Shown piece after piece: positions 1 through 5,955 of a stretch of DNA of 6,432 nucleotides. Each line of letters starts with the position of its first letter. The first letter of the stretch is position 1. The notes under the pieces are model-generated. The model made no database searches. It worked only from the letters and a program-made list of their open reading frames with translations, and was not told the origin of the DNA. This DNA comes from Marinosulfonomonas sp. (GTDB lineage Bacteria; Pseudomonadota; Alphaproteobacteria; Rhodobacterales; Rhodobacteraceae), in assembly GCA_015494385.1 (NCBI GenBank), contig WGBJ01000013.1:1-6432 (forward strand), written 5' to 3'. The position numbers were made by a program, and so were the translations under genes.

Positions 1-28
1 CGAAATCCGTCAGATCGAAACGTGCCAT
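1..28 (-). CDS. IS5-like transposase, N-terminal fragment (cut by window edge)
   Basis: Only the first nine codons are inside the window, reading MARFDLTDF on the minus strand. This matches the usual opening of IS5-family DDE transposases (MARFDLTD followed by a Trp-containing segment), which cut and paste their own insertion sequence. The start is well supported: a strong Shine-Dalgarno AGGAGGTG lies at 32-39, three bases before the ATG. The element's end is close upstream of the start, as expected for compact IS elements. Whether the rest of the transposase is intact cannot be seen. The family call rests on recognition of a very short peptide, so it is probable rather than certain. Confidence 0.6.
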
Positions 29-90
29 GTTCACCTCCTGCTCTGTGCAGAAAGTGAATCACAACTCGTCCGCTATGGGAATCCTCTTTA
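1..90 (-). mobile_element. End of an IS5-family insertion sequence (5' side of transposase)
   Basis: The transposase start and its leader occupy this segment. On the minus strand the leader opens near GAGGATTCCCATAGCGG (plus-strand 70-86), which I take as the terminal inverted repeat region. The exact boundary is uncertain by several bases because the other IS end and the target duplication are outside the window. A TTTA/TAAA sequence at 87-90 may belong to the target-site duplication. Confidence 0.45.
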
Positions 91-226
91 TGAGTATGTG
101 ACCTAGAGTACAGAGAGATGGATTCCGATGCGGACCACTTTTCCGGCATTGAGAGCGGCGATTTATAGTCTAAAAAATGCACGGTTTTCTATCATCGATT
201 TCCGTCCAACATATTGTTTTTCATAC

Positions 227-232
227 TATAAT
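227..232 (+). promoter_or_regulatory. Orphan TATAAT -10 box upstream of the palindrome
   Basis: A perfect sigma70 -10 hexamer lies 9 bases before the 34-bp palindrome. No good -35 hexamer sits 16-18 bases upstream (the region reads GTCCAA or similar), so promoter activity is doubtful. If active, transcription would start near 239 and run at once into the palindrome, which is the layout of a repressor operator placed just after the start site. No plus-strand gene follows. Confidence 0.3.
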
Positions 233-241
233 CTGCACTTT

Positions 242-275
242 AACAGAACCACTAAACCGGTTTAGTGGTTCTGTT
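242..275. repeat. Perfect 34-bp palindrome (17-bp arms, no spacer)
   Basis: The left arm AACAGAACCACTAAACC (242-258) is followed directly by its exact reverse complement (259-275). As RNA it could fold into a 15-bp stem with a CCGG loop. Four T residues at 274-277 on the plus strand would make a weak terminator. The centre AAACCGGTTT also resembles the symmetric core of LacI-type operators. Since yceI already has a better terminator at 305-333, this palindrome is not needed for that role. Function unknown. Confidence 0.85.
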
Positions 276-304
276 TTCCAGCCAGAAAAATACCCTGCAA
301 GAGC

Positions 305-333
305 AAAAAGACCGCCCCTTTTCAGGGCCGGCC
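305..333 (-). terminator. Rho-independent terminator of the YceI-family gene
   Basis: On the minus strand a 10-bp stem (arms 333-324 and 319-310) encloses a GAAA tetraloop and is followed by five T residues (309-305). The stem has one G-G mismatch and one G-U pair. It begins 23 bases past the yceI stop codon, the normal spacing for an intrinsic terminator. Confidence 0.7.
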
Positions 334-355
334 CTTACTTTGCTATTTGCAGGTC

Positions 356-931
356 CTATTCAGCCTTCATCGCCTCGATCGAGATCATCACATTCAACTC
401 GTCCCCAACATAGGGCGCAAATTTGCCAACCCCGAAATCACTGCGCAAAATCTTTGTACTGGCGCTAAAGCCCAACCACGGCTTGCCTGCCATCGGATGC
501 TCGCCTGCCTGATTCAGCATCGCATCCAGCACCACCGGCTTGCTAACCCCGTTGATCACCAGATCGCCAGTGATCAGGGCTGTATTTTCGCCGGTCACCT
601 CAATCCCCGTCGAGGTGAAGCTGATCATGCTGTCATCGGTCGCATCAAAGAAATCCGGTGACATGAAATGCTCGAACCGCTTTTCCCAGCCCGTATACAT
701 GGACTTCAGAGGCATCGAGACAGAAACCGAGGAAGACGCAGGCGCATCGGCGTCAAACATGATTTCACCACCAAAGCCCGCAAACATGGACCAAGTCGTC
801 GAAAACCCAAGATGGTTGTAAGAGAAAAGTACCTGGCTGTGGCTGTTGTCCAGAACGTATTTTTCCGGCGCGGCAGCGGCCGATGTAGCCACTAGTGACG
901 CCAGCGCAGCAGCAAATATGGGAAGTTTCAT
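356..931 (-). CDS. YceI-family periplasmic protein
   Basis: This encodes a 191-residue secreted protein. Residues 1-21 form a signal peptide (Lys at 2, hydrophobic Ala-rich core, cleavage likely in the run of Ala at 18-21), so the mature protein should be periplasmic. The mature part has the hallmarks of the YceI beta-barrel (lipocalin-like) family: the LDNSHSQVLFSYNHLGF segment at 27-43, the HFMSPDFFDA block at 88-97, GDLVINGVSKPV at 122-133, and the late GFSASTKILRSDFGVG at 154-169. Family members bind long isoprenoid lipids in a hydrophobic cavity; the actual ligand here is unknown. Length is normal for the family. A modest Shine-Dalgarno (AGGAAC, 938-943) supports the start. It has its own terminator just downstream, so it is probably a single-gene unit. 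Confidence 0.88.
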   Translation of the reverse strand: MKLPIFAAALASLVATSAAAAPEKYVLDNSHSQVLFSYNHLGFSTTWSMFAGFGGEIMFDADAPASSSVSVSMPLKSMYTGWEKRFEHFMSPDFFDATDDSMISFTSTGIEVTGENTALITGDLVINGVSKPVVLDAMLNQAGEHPMAGKPWLGFSASTKILRSDFGVGKFAPYVGDELNVMISIEAMKAE

Positions 932-940
932 TTCGCGTTC

Positions 941-959
941 CTATCATTTGTTAAGATAG
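941..959. repeat. Short inverted repeat beside the yceI ribosome binding site
   Basis: CTATC at 941-945 and GATAG at 955-959 form 5-bp arms with a 9-base spacer. On the minus-strand transcript the second arm overlaps the Shine-Dalgarno, so a hairpin could partly mask it. A regulator site is equally possible. The repeat is short and may be chance. Confidence 0.25.
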
Positions 960-977
960 AAACCAGTGTCGGCGCTG

Positions 978-1031
978 CCCCTGTTCAGGGCAATACGCCA
1001 TGCTTCAACAGTTTGTGTTCATGGATGAACA
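978..1031. repeat. Two small palindromes between the membrane-protein gene and yceI
   Basis: CCCTG-TT-CAGGG lies at 979-990, and TGTTCAT-GG-ATGAACA (7-bp arms) at 1016-1031. The second begins only about a dozen bases past the stop codon at 1043 of the upstream minus-strand gene, so it may help end that transcript, although no T-run follows. No clear sigma70 promoter for yceI was seen between them and its start. Confidence 0.35.
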
Positions 1032-1042
1032 GCCGTTTTGTG

Positions 1043-1687
1043 TTATGCCATCGCCTTTGGCTTGATCACACCTTCAGCCCCTTCCAGGATATATCCCCGG
1101 TTGGCCTTGGTGCGCATTGGCGCGTTGCGGCCCAACAAATCACGGCCCATCTTATCACGCAAACCTGTCAGGTTTTCTTCCTGATCCCGCGCCACTTCGA
1201 TCACTTGCGCAGAATTACCCAGACGCATCACCAAACGAACCATGCCTTTTTCCTTTTGGGTCCGGTCGATAAACACCGAGCCGATCTTCTCGAATGGAAT
1301 GCGGTTCTGGATACGGGCAACCCCTTTGTTGTTGCGCAGCACTTCCCGGATTTCCAGTTTTGCCAGATCAACCTGAATTTCGTATTTCGTCCCGTGCGAG
1401 GCATACCAGATCAATGTCACACCAAACACACCGAACAGGGAAACCAGTGCCATTTTGAAACTGATCAGCTCGGGGGCAAACATAGATCCCGGTATCGCCC
1501 AGAACCCCAAAGACGCCACAACCAGCAGCCCGCCGGATATTGCAGCCACCCACTGAAAGAACACAGCCATGGGCCGGTCACAGCTGCTGGAACGCACAAT
1601 ATACCCCCAAAAGGTTTCGCTCACCTGTGTGGCAGGTTTGTTTTTCTTGCGGGTTTCCTTTCTGGAAACAGATGCAGTGGCATTCAT
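1043..1687 (-). CDS. Uncharacterised inner-membrane protein with two transmembrane segments
   Basis: The product has 214 residues and I do not recognise the family by name. It starts with a basic, Lys/Arg-rich cytoplasmic stretch (residues 9-17). Two hydrophobic segments at about 41-65 and 78-97 are separated by a short loop. A soluble C-terminal domain follows (100-190) with alternating strand-like segments, such as YEIQVDLAKLEIREVL, then IPFEKIGSVFI, then MVRLVMRLG, and an amphipathic helix near 168-186. This pattern, two membrane helices followed by strands and a last helix, recalls bacterial PH-like membrane proteins, but that is inference from shape. A GGGGA Shine-Dalgarno at 1694-1698 supports the start. 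It is transcribed away from the rpsF operon and toward yceI with about 110 bases between them, so the two may or may not share a transcript. Confidence 0.75.
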   Translation of the reverse strand: MNATASVSRKETRKKNKPATQVSETFWGYIVRSSSCDRPMAVFFQWVAAISGGLLVVASLGFWAIPGSMFAPELISFKMALVSLFGVFGVTLIWYASHGTKYEIQVDLAKLEIREVLRNNKGVARIQNRIPFEKIGSVFIDRTQKEKGMVRLVMRLGNSAQVIEVARDQEENLTGLRDKMGRDLLGRNAPMRTKANRGYILEGAEGVIKPKAMA

Positions 1688-1840
1688 GGATTTTCCCCGA
1701 TATTATATTCTTCGTCTTCCTTGGGTTGTTTCTGACAAAGGATCATGACCGAAATGCGGCAGCTCCCGTTCATTTTGTTGTCGCCGCAGGTTGTCTTTGC
1801 GTCAGCTCGAACAACGGCACAGCCCCCTGTCCAATAGCAC
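1688..1840. other. Divergent intergenic region, left half: nothing clear
   Basis: This stretch lies between the start of the membrane-protein gene and the rpsF promoter. A TATAAT occurs on the minus strand at 1702-1707, but it is too near the start codon to leave room for the ribosome binding site and has no matching -35. A 30-codon plus-strand frame from 1746 has no convincing support. I see no RNA gene or repeat. Confidence 0.5.
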
Positions 1841-1868
1841 TTGCATCACAAGCCCAGCGTTGTATAAG
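1841..1868 (+). promoter_or_regulatory. Candidate sigma70 promoter of the rpsF operon
   Basis: TTGCAT (1841-1846) and TATAAG (1863-1868) are spaced by 16 bases and match the sigma70 consensus fairly well. A start near 1875 would give a leader of about 105 bases before rpsF. A second possible -35, TTGACC at 1933-1938, lies closer to the gene but lacks a good -10 and would leave almost no leader. Transcript mapping has not been seen, so the choice is tentative. Confidence 0.4.
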
Positions 1869-1980
1869 GCCACTTCCTTTCCGCTGTAATTGATGAACCA
1901 GCGTAGCCTCTCGTGGGTGGGTCGTGGAAAGGTTGACCCCCGCCCTTTGAAATGCGCTTTAGAAATGAATAGGAGCGAAC

Positions 1981-2334
1981 ATGCCACTATACGAGCATGT
2001 GATGATTGCGCGTCAGGACCTGTCCAACACGCAAGCCGAAGGTCTGATCGAACATTTTGGTGCCGTGCTGGCCGATAACGGCGGCAAACTCGTTGATAGC
2101 GAGTATTGGGGCATCAAGACTATGGCCTACAAGATCAACAAAAACCGCAAAGGGCATTATGCTTTTCTGCGCTCGGATGCCCCGGCACCGGCCGTTCAGG
2201 AAATGGAACGCCTGATGCGTCTGCACGACGATGTTATGCGTGTTCTGACCATCAAGGTTGATGAGCACAAAGAACTGCCCAGCGTGCAAATGCAAAAACG
2301 CGAAGAGCGCGGCGACCGTCGCCCGCGTCGTTGA
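1981..2334 (+). CDS. rpsF: 30S ribosomal protein S6 (bS6)
   Basis: This is the 117-residue protein bS6, which sits in the platform of the small ribosomal subunit as a partner of bS18. The N-terminus PLYEHVMIARQDLS, the WGIKTMAYKINKNRKGHY block at residues 43-60, and the MRLHDDVMRVLTIKV strand near 79-93 are typical of the family, and the length is normal. The tail is basic (ends in RRPRR) and lacks the poly-glutamate end that RimK modifies in E. coli. A Shine-Dalgarno AGGAG at 1971-1975, five bases before ATG, fixes the start. It is the first gene of the operon with rpsR and rplI, and no ssb or priB lies between as in some other bacteria. Confidence 0.97.
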   Translation: MPLYEHVMIARQDLSNTQAEGLIEHFGAVLADNGGKLVDSEYWGIKTMAYKINKNRKGHYAFLRSDAPAPAVQEMERLMRLHDDVMRVLTIKVDEHKELPSVQMQKREERGDRRPRR

Positions 2335-2360
2335 TTTTAGCCTAGGAAAGGATCTAACCC

Positions 2361-2588
2361 ATGGCATCTAAACCATTTTTCCGCCGCCGCAAAGTCTGCC
2401 CCTTCTCGGGCGATAATGCTCCTGCGATTGACTACAAAGACGTTCGTCTGCTGCAGCGCTATATCTCCGAGCGCGGCAAGATCGTGCCGTCCCGCATCAC
2501 CGCCGTTTCGGCCAAGAAGCAACGGGAACTGGCCCGCGCAATCAAACGCGCCCGCTTTCTCGCCCTGCTTCCCTACGCCGTGAAATAA
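2361..2588 (+). CDS. rpsR: 30S ribosomal protein S18 (bS18)
   Basis: This is the 75-residue protein bS18, which binds 16S rRNA in the platform as a pair with bS6. The family pattern is plain: a basic start with RRRKVCPF at residues 8-15, [19 protein letters not shown] in the middle, then [20 protein letters not shown] and [11 protein letters not shown] at the end. It is full length. An AAGGA site at 2348-2352 lies eight bases before the ATG. The gap after rpsF is only 26 bases and no promoter or terminator is visible in it, so the two should be on one mRNA, which fits equal production of the paired proteins. Confidence 0.97.
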   Translation: MASKPFFRRRKVCPFSGDNAPAIDYKDVRLLQRYISERGKIVPSRITAVSAKKQRELARAIKRARFLALLPYAVK

Positions 2589-2600
2589 GGAGCAAAGCAA

Positions 2601-3236
2601 ATGCAAGTTATCCTCATGGAACGCGTGGCCAAACTGGGTCAGATGGGCGAAGTAGTGTCCGTCAAAGACGGTTACGCCCGCAACTTCCTGCTGCCCCAAG
2701 GCAAAGCCCTGCGTGCATCAGAAGCCAACATCAAGCATTTTGAAGCACAAAAAGCACAGCTGGAAGCGCGCAATCTGGAAACCAAAGCCGAAGCCGAAAA
2801 AATGGCCGAAAAGCTGAACGGTCAACAGTTCACCGTGATTCGGACAGCCTCCGACGCCGGTTCACTGTATGGCTCGGTTACCGTGCGTGACGCTGCCGAA
2901 GCCGCAACAGCCGAAGGTTTCTCGATCGACCGCAAACAGGTTTCCCTGGCTGCACCGATCAAGGAACTGGGTCTGCACACGGTTCACGTCGTTCTGCACC
3001 CCGAAGTCGATGTCACAATCGAACTGAACGTGGCCCGTTCGCTGGAAGAAGCCGAGCTGCAAGCCGCTGGTAAATCGATTGCCGAACTGGCAGCCGAAGC
3101 CGAAGCCGAAGCCGAATTCGAGATCGCGGAACTGTTCGACGATATCGGCGCTGCCGCCGATGAAGACGACGATCTGGCCCCTGCTTCCGACGAAGAAGCA
3201 CCTGCCGAGGAAGAAGAAAACGCCGAGAAGGCCTAA
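2601..3236 (+). CDS. rplI: 50S ribosomal protein L9 (bL9) with acidic C-terminal extension
   Basis: bL9 binds 23S rRNA at the base of the L1 stalk and reaches out from the large subunit. The N-terminal domain carries the L9 signature at residues 13-33 ([20 protein letters not shown]), followed by the long connecting helix (about 40-75) and the C-terminal domain (about 76-147). At 211 residues it is far longer than the roughly 150 of E. coli L9. The extra 60 residues are very acidic: AEAEAEAE from about 166, then FDD and a DEDDD/EEEE-rich end. The extension reads through in frame and ends with a normal stop just before a terminator, so it is not an assembly artefact. The AAGGAG site (2587-2592) overlaps the rpsR stop codon, suggesting translational coupling. 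Confidence 0.96.
   Translation: MQVILMERVAKLGQMGEVVSVKDGYARNFLLPQGKALRASEANIKHFEAQKAQLEARNLETKAEAEKMAEKLNGQQFTVIRTASDAGSLYGSVTVRDAAEAATAEGFSIDRKQVSLAAPIKELGLHTVHVVLHPEVDVTIELNVARSLEEAELQAAGKSIAELAAEAEAEAEFEIAELFDDIGAAADEDDDLAPASDEEAPAEEEENAEKA
3093..3116 (+). repeat. Four tandem GCCGAA hexamers inside rplI
   Basis: Four perfect copies of GCCGAA run head to tail and encode Ala-Glu repeated four times in the acidic L9 tail. The unit is a multiple of three, so gain or loss of copies would lengthen or shorten the tail without a frameshift. Confidence 0.9.
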
Positions 3237-3260
3237 GTTTCTTTTTCAAGACCAATTACG

Positions 3261-3296
3261 AAAAGCCGCATCAGACCTTGTCTGGTGCGGCTTTTT
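3261..3296 (+). terminator. Strong rho-independent terminator of the rpsF-rpsR-rplI operon
   Basis: The stem AAAAGCCGCATCAGA (3261-3275) pairs with TCTGGTGCGGCTTTT (3281-3295) around a CCTTG loop, with a single T-G wobble, and ends in five T residues. It begins 24 bases after the rplI stop codon and leaves no doubt about the operon end. Confidence 0.95.
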
Positions 3297-3297
3297 G

Positions 3298-3417
3298 TTA
3301 ACCATAGATTCAGTTTTCCGGACCGGCGCTACACTCCCGCCCCTAATCATCAGTCTAAATAGTCGTTTATTTATATGCAATTACGCGAAAACTTGCCGCA
3401 AAACCGTTCTTAACCAT
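3298..3417 (+). promoter_or_regulatory. Two TTAACCAT motifs (CtrA half-site-like) upstream of the barrel gene
   Basis: Exact TTAACCAT octamers occur at 3298-3305 and 3410-3417, the second 78 bases before the ATG at 3496. TTAACCAT is known as a half-site for the cell-cycle regulator CtrA in alphaproteobacteria. A further TTAA lies at 3428-3431, but the full TTAA-N7-TTAA arrangement is not present. The stretch between is AT-rich and probably holds the promoter of the next gene; no clear -35/-10 pair was found. Confidence 0.35.
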
Positions 3418-3495
3418 TTATTCATTGTTAAATAGAAGTAAACGCCGGCACCGGTTAGGCCATTCGTGGGGGCCATAATCGAAACAGGTGTAAAC

Positions 3496-4143
3496 ATGCG
3501 CTTAATTTATTCAGTATTTGCGGCACTGCTGCTGTCCGTCGTATCTGCCACAGCCGGTTCCAGTTATCTGGCGCTCTCCTTGGGTACCAGTTTCGAGGAC
3601 CACGACTTTGACGTCTGGAATGGCCCCGCAACCCCCGGGCGCCGCGCGCTGACCGCTTCGGCCCGATCCAGCGATTACGCGGTTGCCTTCGGGGTGCGCG
3701 ACGCTTTTCACATCGGCAAACGCCCCTATGATCTGGAATTCGAGGTGTTCGAGCGCCAGAACAGTGATTTCACCGCCACCGGTGCCGCCGGAGACCATCC
3801 GACCGCCATTCGCACCACCAGCATCCTGTTGTCCGCCTGGACACCCGTTGCGCAGGGGGAAAAATGGACCCTGAAAGCCGGTGCGGGTGTTGGCGCCCGC
3901 CACTCTGCCTATCGGATGAGTGGCCCGGGCATATCCTTCACCACCACCGATCGCGCGCCTTATGCGATGGTCGGCTTGCGGCTTGCCAAACAGGCCGGTG
4001 TGCGCAGCCGTATTTTTACCGAAATCCGCGCCCACACCCGCCCGCCGATCCATTCTGCCGGTGGACCGATGCAGGGGCCGCTGGAACATAATTCCGCGGG
4101 CATAACCCTGCGCATCGGGCTGCAAATTGATCTTGCAAAATAG
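3496..4143 (+). CDS. Predicted outer-membrane beta-barrel protein
   Basis: The 215-residue product starts with a signal peptide (MRLIYSVFAALLLSVVSATA, cleavage after Ala20). The mature chain is a series of amphipathic strands with alternating polar and nonpolar residues: SSYLALSLG, DYAVAFGV, DLEFEVFE, TSILLSAWTP, WTLKAGAGVGAR, YAMVGLRLA, SRIFTEIRA and ITLRIGLQIDL. That is about eight strands with variable loops, as in small OmpA/OmpX-like or OmpW-like barrels. No enzyme motif is seen and the substrate or partner is unknown. It ends in Lys, not the usual aromatic residue. A GTG 30 bases upstream (3466) is in frame, but the ATG at 3496 has AGGTG at 3486-3490 and puts the signal peptide at the N-terminus. 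It stands alone between a terminator and convergent tig. Confidence 0.72.
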   Translation: MRLIYSVFAALLLSVVSATAGSSYLALSLGTSFEDHDFDVWNGPATPGRRALTASARSSDYAVAFGVRDAFHIGKRPYDLEFEVFERQNSDFTATGAAGDHPTAIRTTSILLSAWTPVAQGEKWTLKAGAGVGARHSAYRMSGPGISFTTTDRAPYAMVGLRLAKQAGVRSRIFTEIRAHTRPPIHSAGGPMQGPLEHNSAGITLRIGLQIDLAK

Positions 4144-4147
4144 ATAC

Positions 4148-4181
4148 AAAAAAGGCCACCCCGAAAAAACGGAGCGGCCTT
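4148..4181 (-). terminator. Terminator of tig, in the convergent gap
   Basis: A 12-position stem (4152-4163 with 4170-4181, two mismatches) has a six-base loop. On the minus strand it is followed by TTTTTT (4153-4148), so it ends tig transcription about 25 bases past the tig stop. Read on the plus strand the stem lies right after the barrel gene but lacks a following T-run, so it would terminate that gene less well. Confidence 0.8.
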
Positions 4182-4205
4182 CAATGTCGTCCTTATAGGG
4201 ACCTC

Positions 4206-5537
4206 TTATTCTTTGTCGAGCGACTCGAGTGCCTTTTCAAGCTCTTCCTTGCTGACTTCTTTTTCAGAAACATCAGCCAGCTCGAACGCGTAATCCACAA
4301 CCTTGTCTTCAAACAAAGGCGCGCGCAGCTGTTGCTGCATCTGCGGGTTTTGCTGAACGAATTCAAAGAATTCACGTTCCTGACCGGGGTACTGACGCGC
4401 CTGGTTCATGATCGCTTGCGACATCTCGGCGTCGGTCACTTCGACTTCGGCTTTCTGCCCCATCTCGGCCAGCAACAGACCCAGCTTCACGCGGCGTTCG
4501 GCCAGCTTGCGGTGCTCGTCCGTAGTTTCGATTTCGGGGTGATCGTGGCCCTGAACATCGGGGTTATCCTCGTGCCACAGCTGATGCGCGATCTGTGCGG
4601 CTTCGGCTTCGACCAGCGACGGGGGCAGTTCGAAATCGGCCTCTTTGTCCAGCGCATCCAGCAGCGCCCGCTTCATCACCGCGCGCGAGGCACCGGCGTA
4701 TTCGGCTTCCAGACGCTCGCCAATCTGTTTCTTCAGATCAGCCAGATCCTCGGCACCATACTGTTTGGCCAGATCGTCGTTGATTTCAGCCGCAGCCGGT
4801 TCTTTCACCGCTTTCACCTTACAGGCAAAAACCGCGTCCTTGCCGGCCAGATTTTCAGCGCCGTATTCCTTGGGGAAGGTCACTTTCACGTCCAGCTCGT
4901 CACCGGCTTTGGCGCCGATCAGCTGCTCTTCGAAACCGGGGATGAAAGAACCCGATCCCAGAACCAGCGGGTAATCCTCGGCAGTGCCGCCTTCAAACAA
5001 TTCGCCATCAACAGACCCGGCAAAATCAAATACAATCTGGTCGCCTTCTTTGGCCTTGGAGCCTTTCTTGCGGTCCTTGAAGTTCTGCGCGGTTTCCGCA
5101 AGGCTTTTCAGCGCTTCTTCGACTTCTTCCTCGGCAGGCTTGACCACCAGTTTCTCCAGCTTGATCTTCTTCAGATCGGGCTGTGTGATTTCCGGCAGGG
5201 CCTCATAGGACATTTCGACTTCGATGTCGTCGCCCTCTTTCCACTCGTCATTGACCATTTTTACTTCGGGCTGCATCGAGGGGCGATCGCCACTTTCCTC
5301 GAAATGCTTGGCCATGGCGCCGTCAACGGCTTCCTGCATGGCTTCGCCCATAACCTTGGGGCCAAACTGCTTTTTCATCAGCGCCATCGGCACCTTGCCC
5401 TTGCGGAATCCCTTCATTTCGACTTCGGGCTGGGCTTCTTTCAGCTTTTCGTCAACTTTGGCTTCCAGCTCGGCGGCGGGGATGGTGATGGAATAGGCGC
5501 GCTTCAGGCCTTCGTTCAGGGTCTCTTTGACCTGCAT
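4206..5537 (-). CDS. tig: Trigger factor, ribosome-associated chaperone and peptidyl-prolyl isomerase
   Basis: Trigger factor (443 residues, normal length) docks at the ribosome exit tunnel and shields nascent chains. Residues 1 to about 115 form the ribosome-binding domain, with the signature loop GFRKGKVP at 43-50 that contacts ribosomal protein uL23. The FKBP-type prolyl isomerase domain spans about 160-245 ([45 protein letters not shown]). The rest (115-155 and 250-443) is the helical C-terminal chaperone body, Glu/Lys rich. Start: ATG with a GAAGGA site at 5546-5551, eight bases upstream. Here tig is a single gene without clpP, clpX or lon behind it, as it converges on the barrel gene. 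Upstream are a predicted promoter and tRNA-Leu on the same strand. Confidence 0.97.
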   Translation of the reverse strand: MQVKETLNEGLKRAYSITIPAAELEAKVDEKLKEAQPEVEMKGFRKGKVPMALMKKQFGPKVMGEAMQEAVDGAMAKHFEESGDRPSMQPEVKMVNDEWKEGDDIEVEMSYEALPEITQPDLKKIKLEKLVVKPAEEEVEEALKSLAETAQNFKDRKKGSKAKEGDQIVFDFAGSVDGELFEGGTAEDYPLVLGSGSFIPGFEEQLIGAKAGDELDVKVTFPKEYGAENLAGKDAVFACKVKAVKEPAAAEINDDLAKQYGAEDLADLKKQIGERLEAEYAGASRAVMKRALLDALDKEADFELPPSLVEAEAAQIAHQLWHEDNPDVQGHDHPEIETTDEHRKLAERRVKLGLLLAEMGQKAEVEVTDAEMSQAIMNQARQYPGQEREFFEFVQQNPQMQQQLRAPLFEDKVVDYAFELADVSEKEVSKEELEKALESLDKE

Positions 5538-5563
5538 GGCAGTGGTCCTTCATAACTAAATGG

Positions 5564-5582
5564 GCCGCGCGAATTGCGCGGC
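5564..5582 (-). repeat. GC-rich hairpin in the tig leader
   Basis: GCCGCGC (5564-5570) and GCGCGGC (5576-5582) form a 7-bp stem with a GAATT loop in the predicted tig 5' untranslated region, 12 bases upstream of the Shine-Dalgarno. No T-run follows in either direction, so it is not a terminator. It could stabilise the mRNA 5' end or affect translation; this is inference. Confidence 0.6.
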
Positions 5583-5597
5583 GGGATGATCAGGGTT

Positions 5598-5626
5598 CTT
5601 CTAGTGGCGGGTTCGGGGCTGTGCAA
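5598..5626 (-). promoter_or_regulatory. Predicted sigma70 promoter of tig
   Basis: On the minus strand TTGCAC (5626-5621) and TAGAAG (5603-5598) are spaced by 17 bases. Transcription would begin near 5591, giving a leader of about 53 bases. The same -10 hexamer and spacing are found before the tRNA gene, which strengthens both calls. Confidence 0.5.
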
Positions 5627-5710
5627 GGGAAAATGCCTGAAATATACGGTTTTACCGCGCCATCCGGCATTTTAATTCAAGTGAGATCGGCCTTTCGGGC
5701 GAAATGCCTG

Positions 5711-5795
5711 TGGTGCGGGTGAAGGGACTTGAACCCCCACGCCTCGCGGCGCCAGAACCTAAATCTGGTGCGTCTACCAATTCCGCCACACCCGC
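5711..5795 (-). tRNA. tRNA-Leu (anticodon UAG)
   Basis: The 85-base gene folds as a class II tRNA. The acceptor GCGGGTG (5795-5789) pairs with CACCCGC, and the 3' CCA is encoded (5713-5711). The anticodon stem CCAGA/TCTGG encloses the loop TTTAGGT, giving anticodon TAG, which reads CUA and probably other CUN leucine codons. A long variable arm (GCCGCGAGGC) marks it as leucine type, and the D-loop GGTAGAC and T-loop TTCAAGT are typical. It lies upstream of tig on the same strand. A stem with one mismatch (about 5690-5709) follows the CCA but has no T-run, so read-through into tig is possible. Confidence 0.97.
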
Positions 5796-5829
5796 ACTTT
5801 TCTTTCGGCCAGCGGCCCAAAGTCCGCGC

Positions 5830-5858
5830 CTTCTAGCAAAGCATTCGCGCCGTGGCCA
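5830..5858 (-). promoter_or_regulatory. Predicted sigma70 promoter of tRNA-Leu
   Basis: On the minus strand TGGCCA (5858-5853) and TAGAAG (5835-5830) have a 17-base spacer. The start would be near 5823, leaving about 28 bases of 5' leader for RNase P to remove. The -10 is identical to that proposed for tig, and CTAGAAG-type boxes are plausible for stable-RNA promoters in this group. Confidence 0.5.
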
Positions 5859-5955
5859 GCAGAAAATTATTCATAAAACAACCAAGAGACGAACACATTT
5901 TTGCCCCAATCGGAATCGACAACTTCAGGCAGACCACCACGGGGACAATGTAATC

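Larger units (their letters stand above)
91..304. other. Gene-free stretch between IS end and the yceI terminator
   Basis: Together with the IS leader and the yceI terminator this makes more than 300 bases without a credible gene. The short open frames here lack ribosome binding sites and recognisable protein sequence. Three things stand out: an unexplained segment around 121-167 that resembles mobile-element end sequence, a TATAAT box at 227-232, and a perfect palindrome at 242-275. The base composition is more AT-rich than in the genes. It may be the scar of an older gene lost around the IS insertion. Confidence 0.5.

Noticed and set aside
1702..1707. Minus-strand TATAAT before the membrane-protein gene
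   Set aside because: Transcription from it would start inside the ribosome binding site, and no -35 is at the right distance.
1013..1735. 240-codon plus-strand open frame opposite the membrane-protein gene
   Set aside because: The His/Gln/Pro-rich translation lacks any domain pattern, while the minus-strand frame has a ribosome binding site, helices and a sensible composition.
1746..1838. 30-codon plus-strand frame in the divergent intergenic region
   Set aside because: Its possible ribosome binding site is too close to the ATG, and the peptide has no recognisable features.
3466..3495. GTG start 30 bases upstream for the barrel protein
   Set aside because: It would bury the signal peptide behind ten extra residues. 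The ATG at 3496 has its own AGGTG site.
3511..4149. 212-codon minus-strand open frame opposite the barrel gene
   Set aside because: It is Gly/Arg-rich with no start signal. The plus strand has a signal peptide, Shine-Dalgarno and barrel strands.
4332..5555. 407-codon plus-strand open frame opposite tig
   Set aside because: It is antisense to a clear full-length trigger factor. Its Phe/Leu/Gln/His-rich translation is what the reverse of Glu/Lys-rich codons gives, and it has no ribosome binding site.
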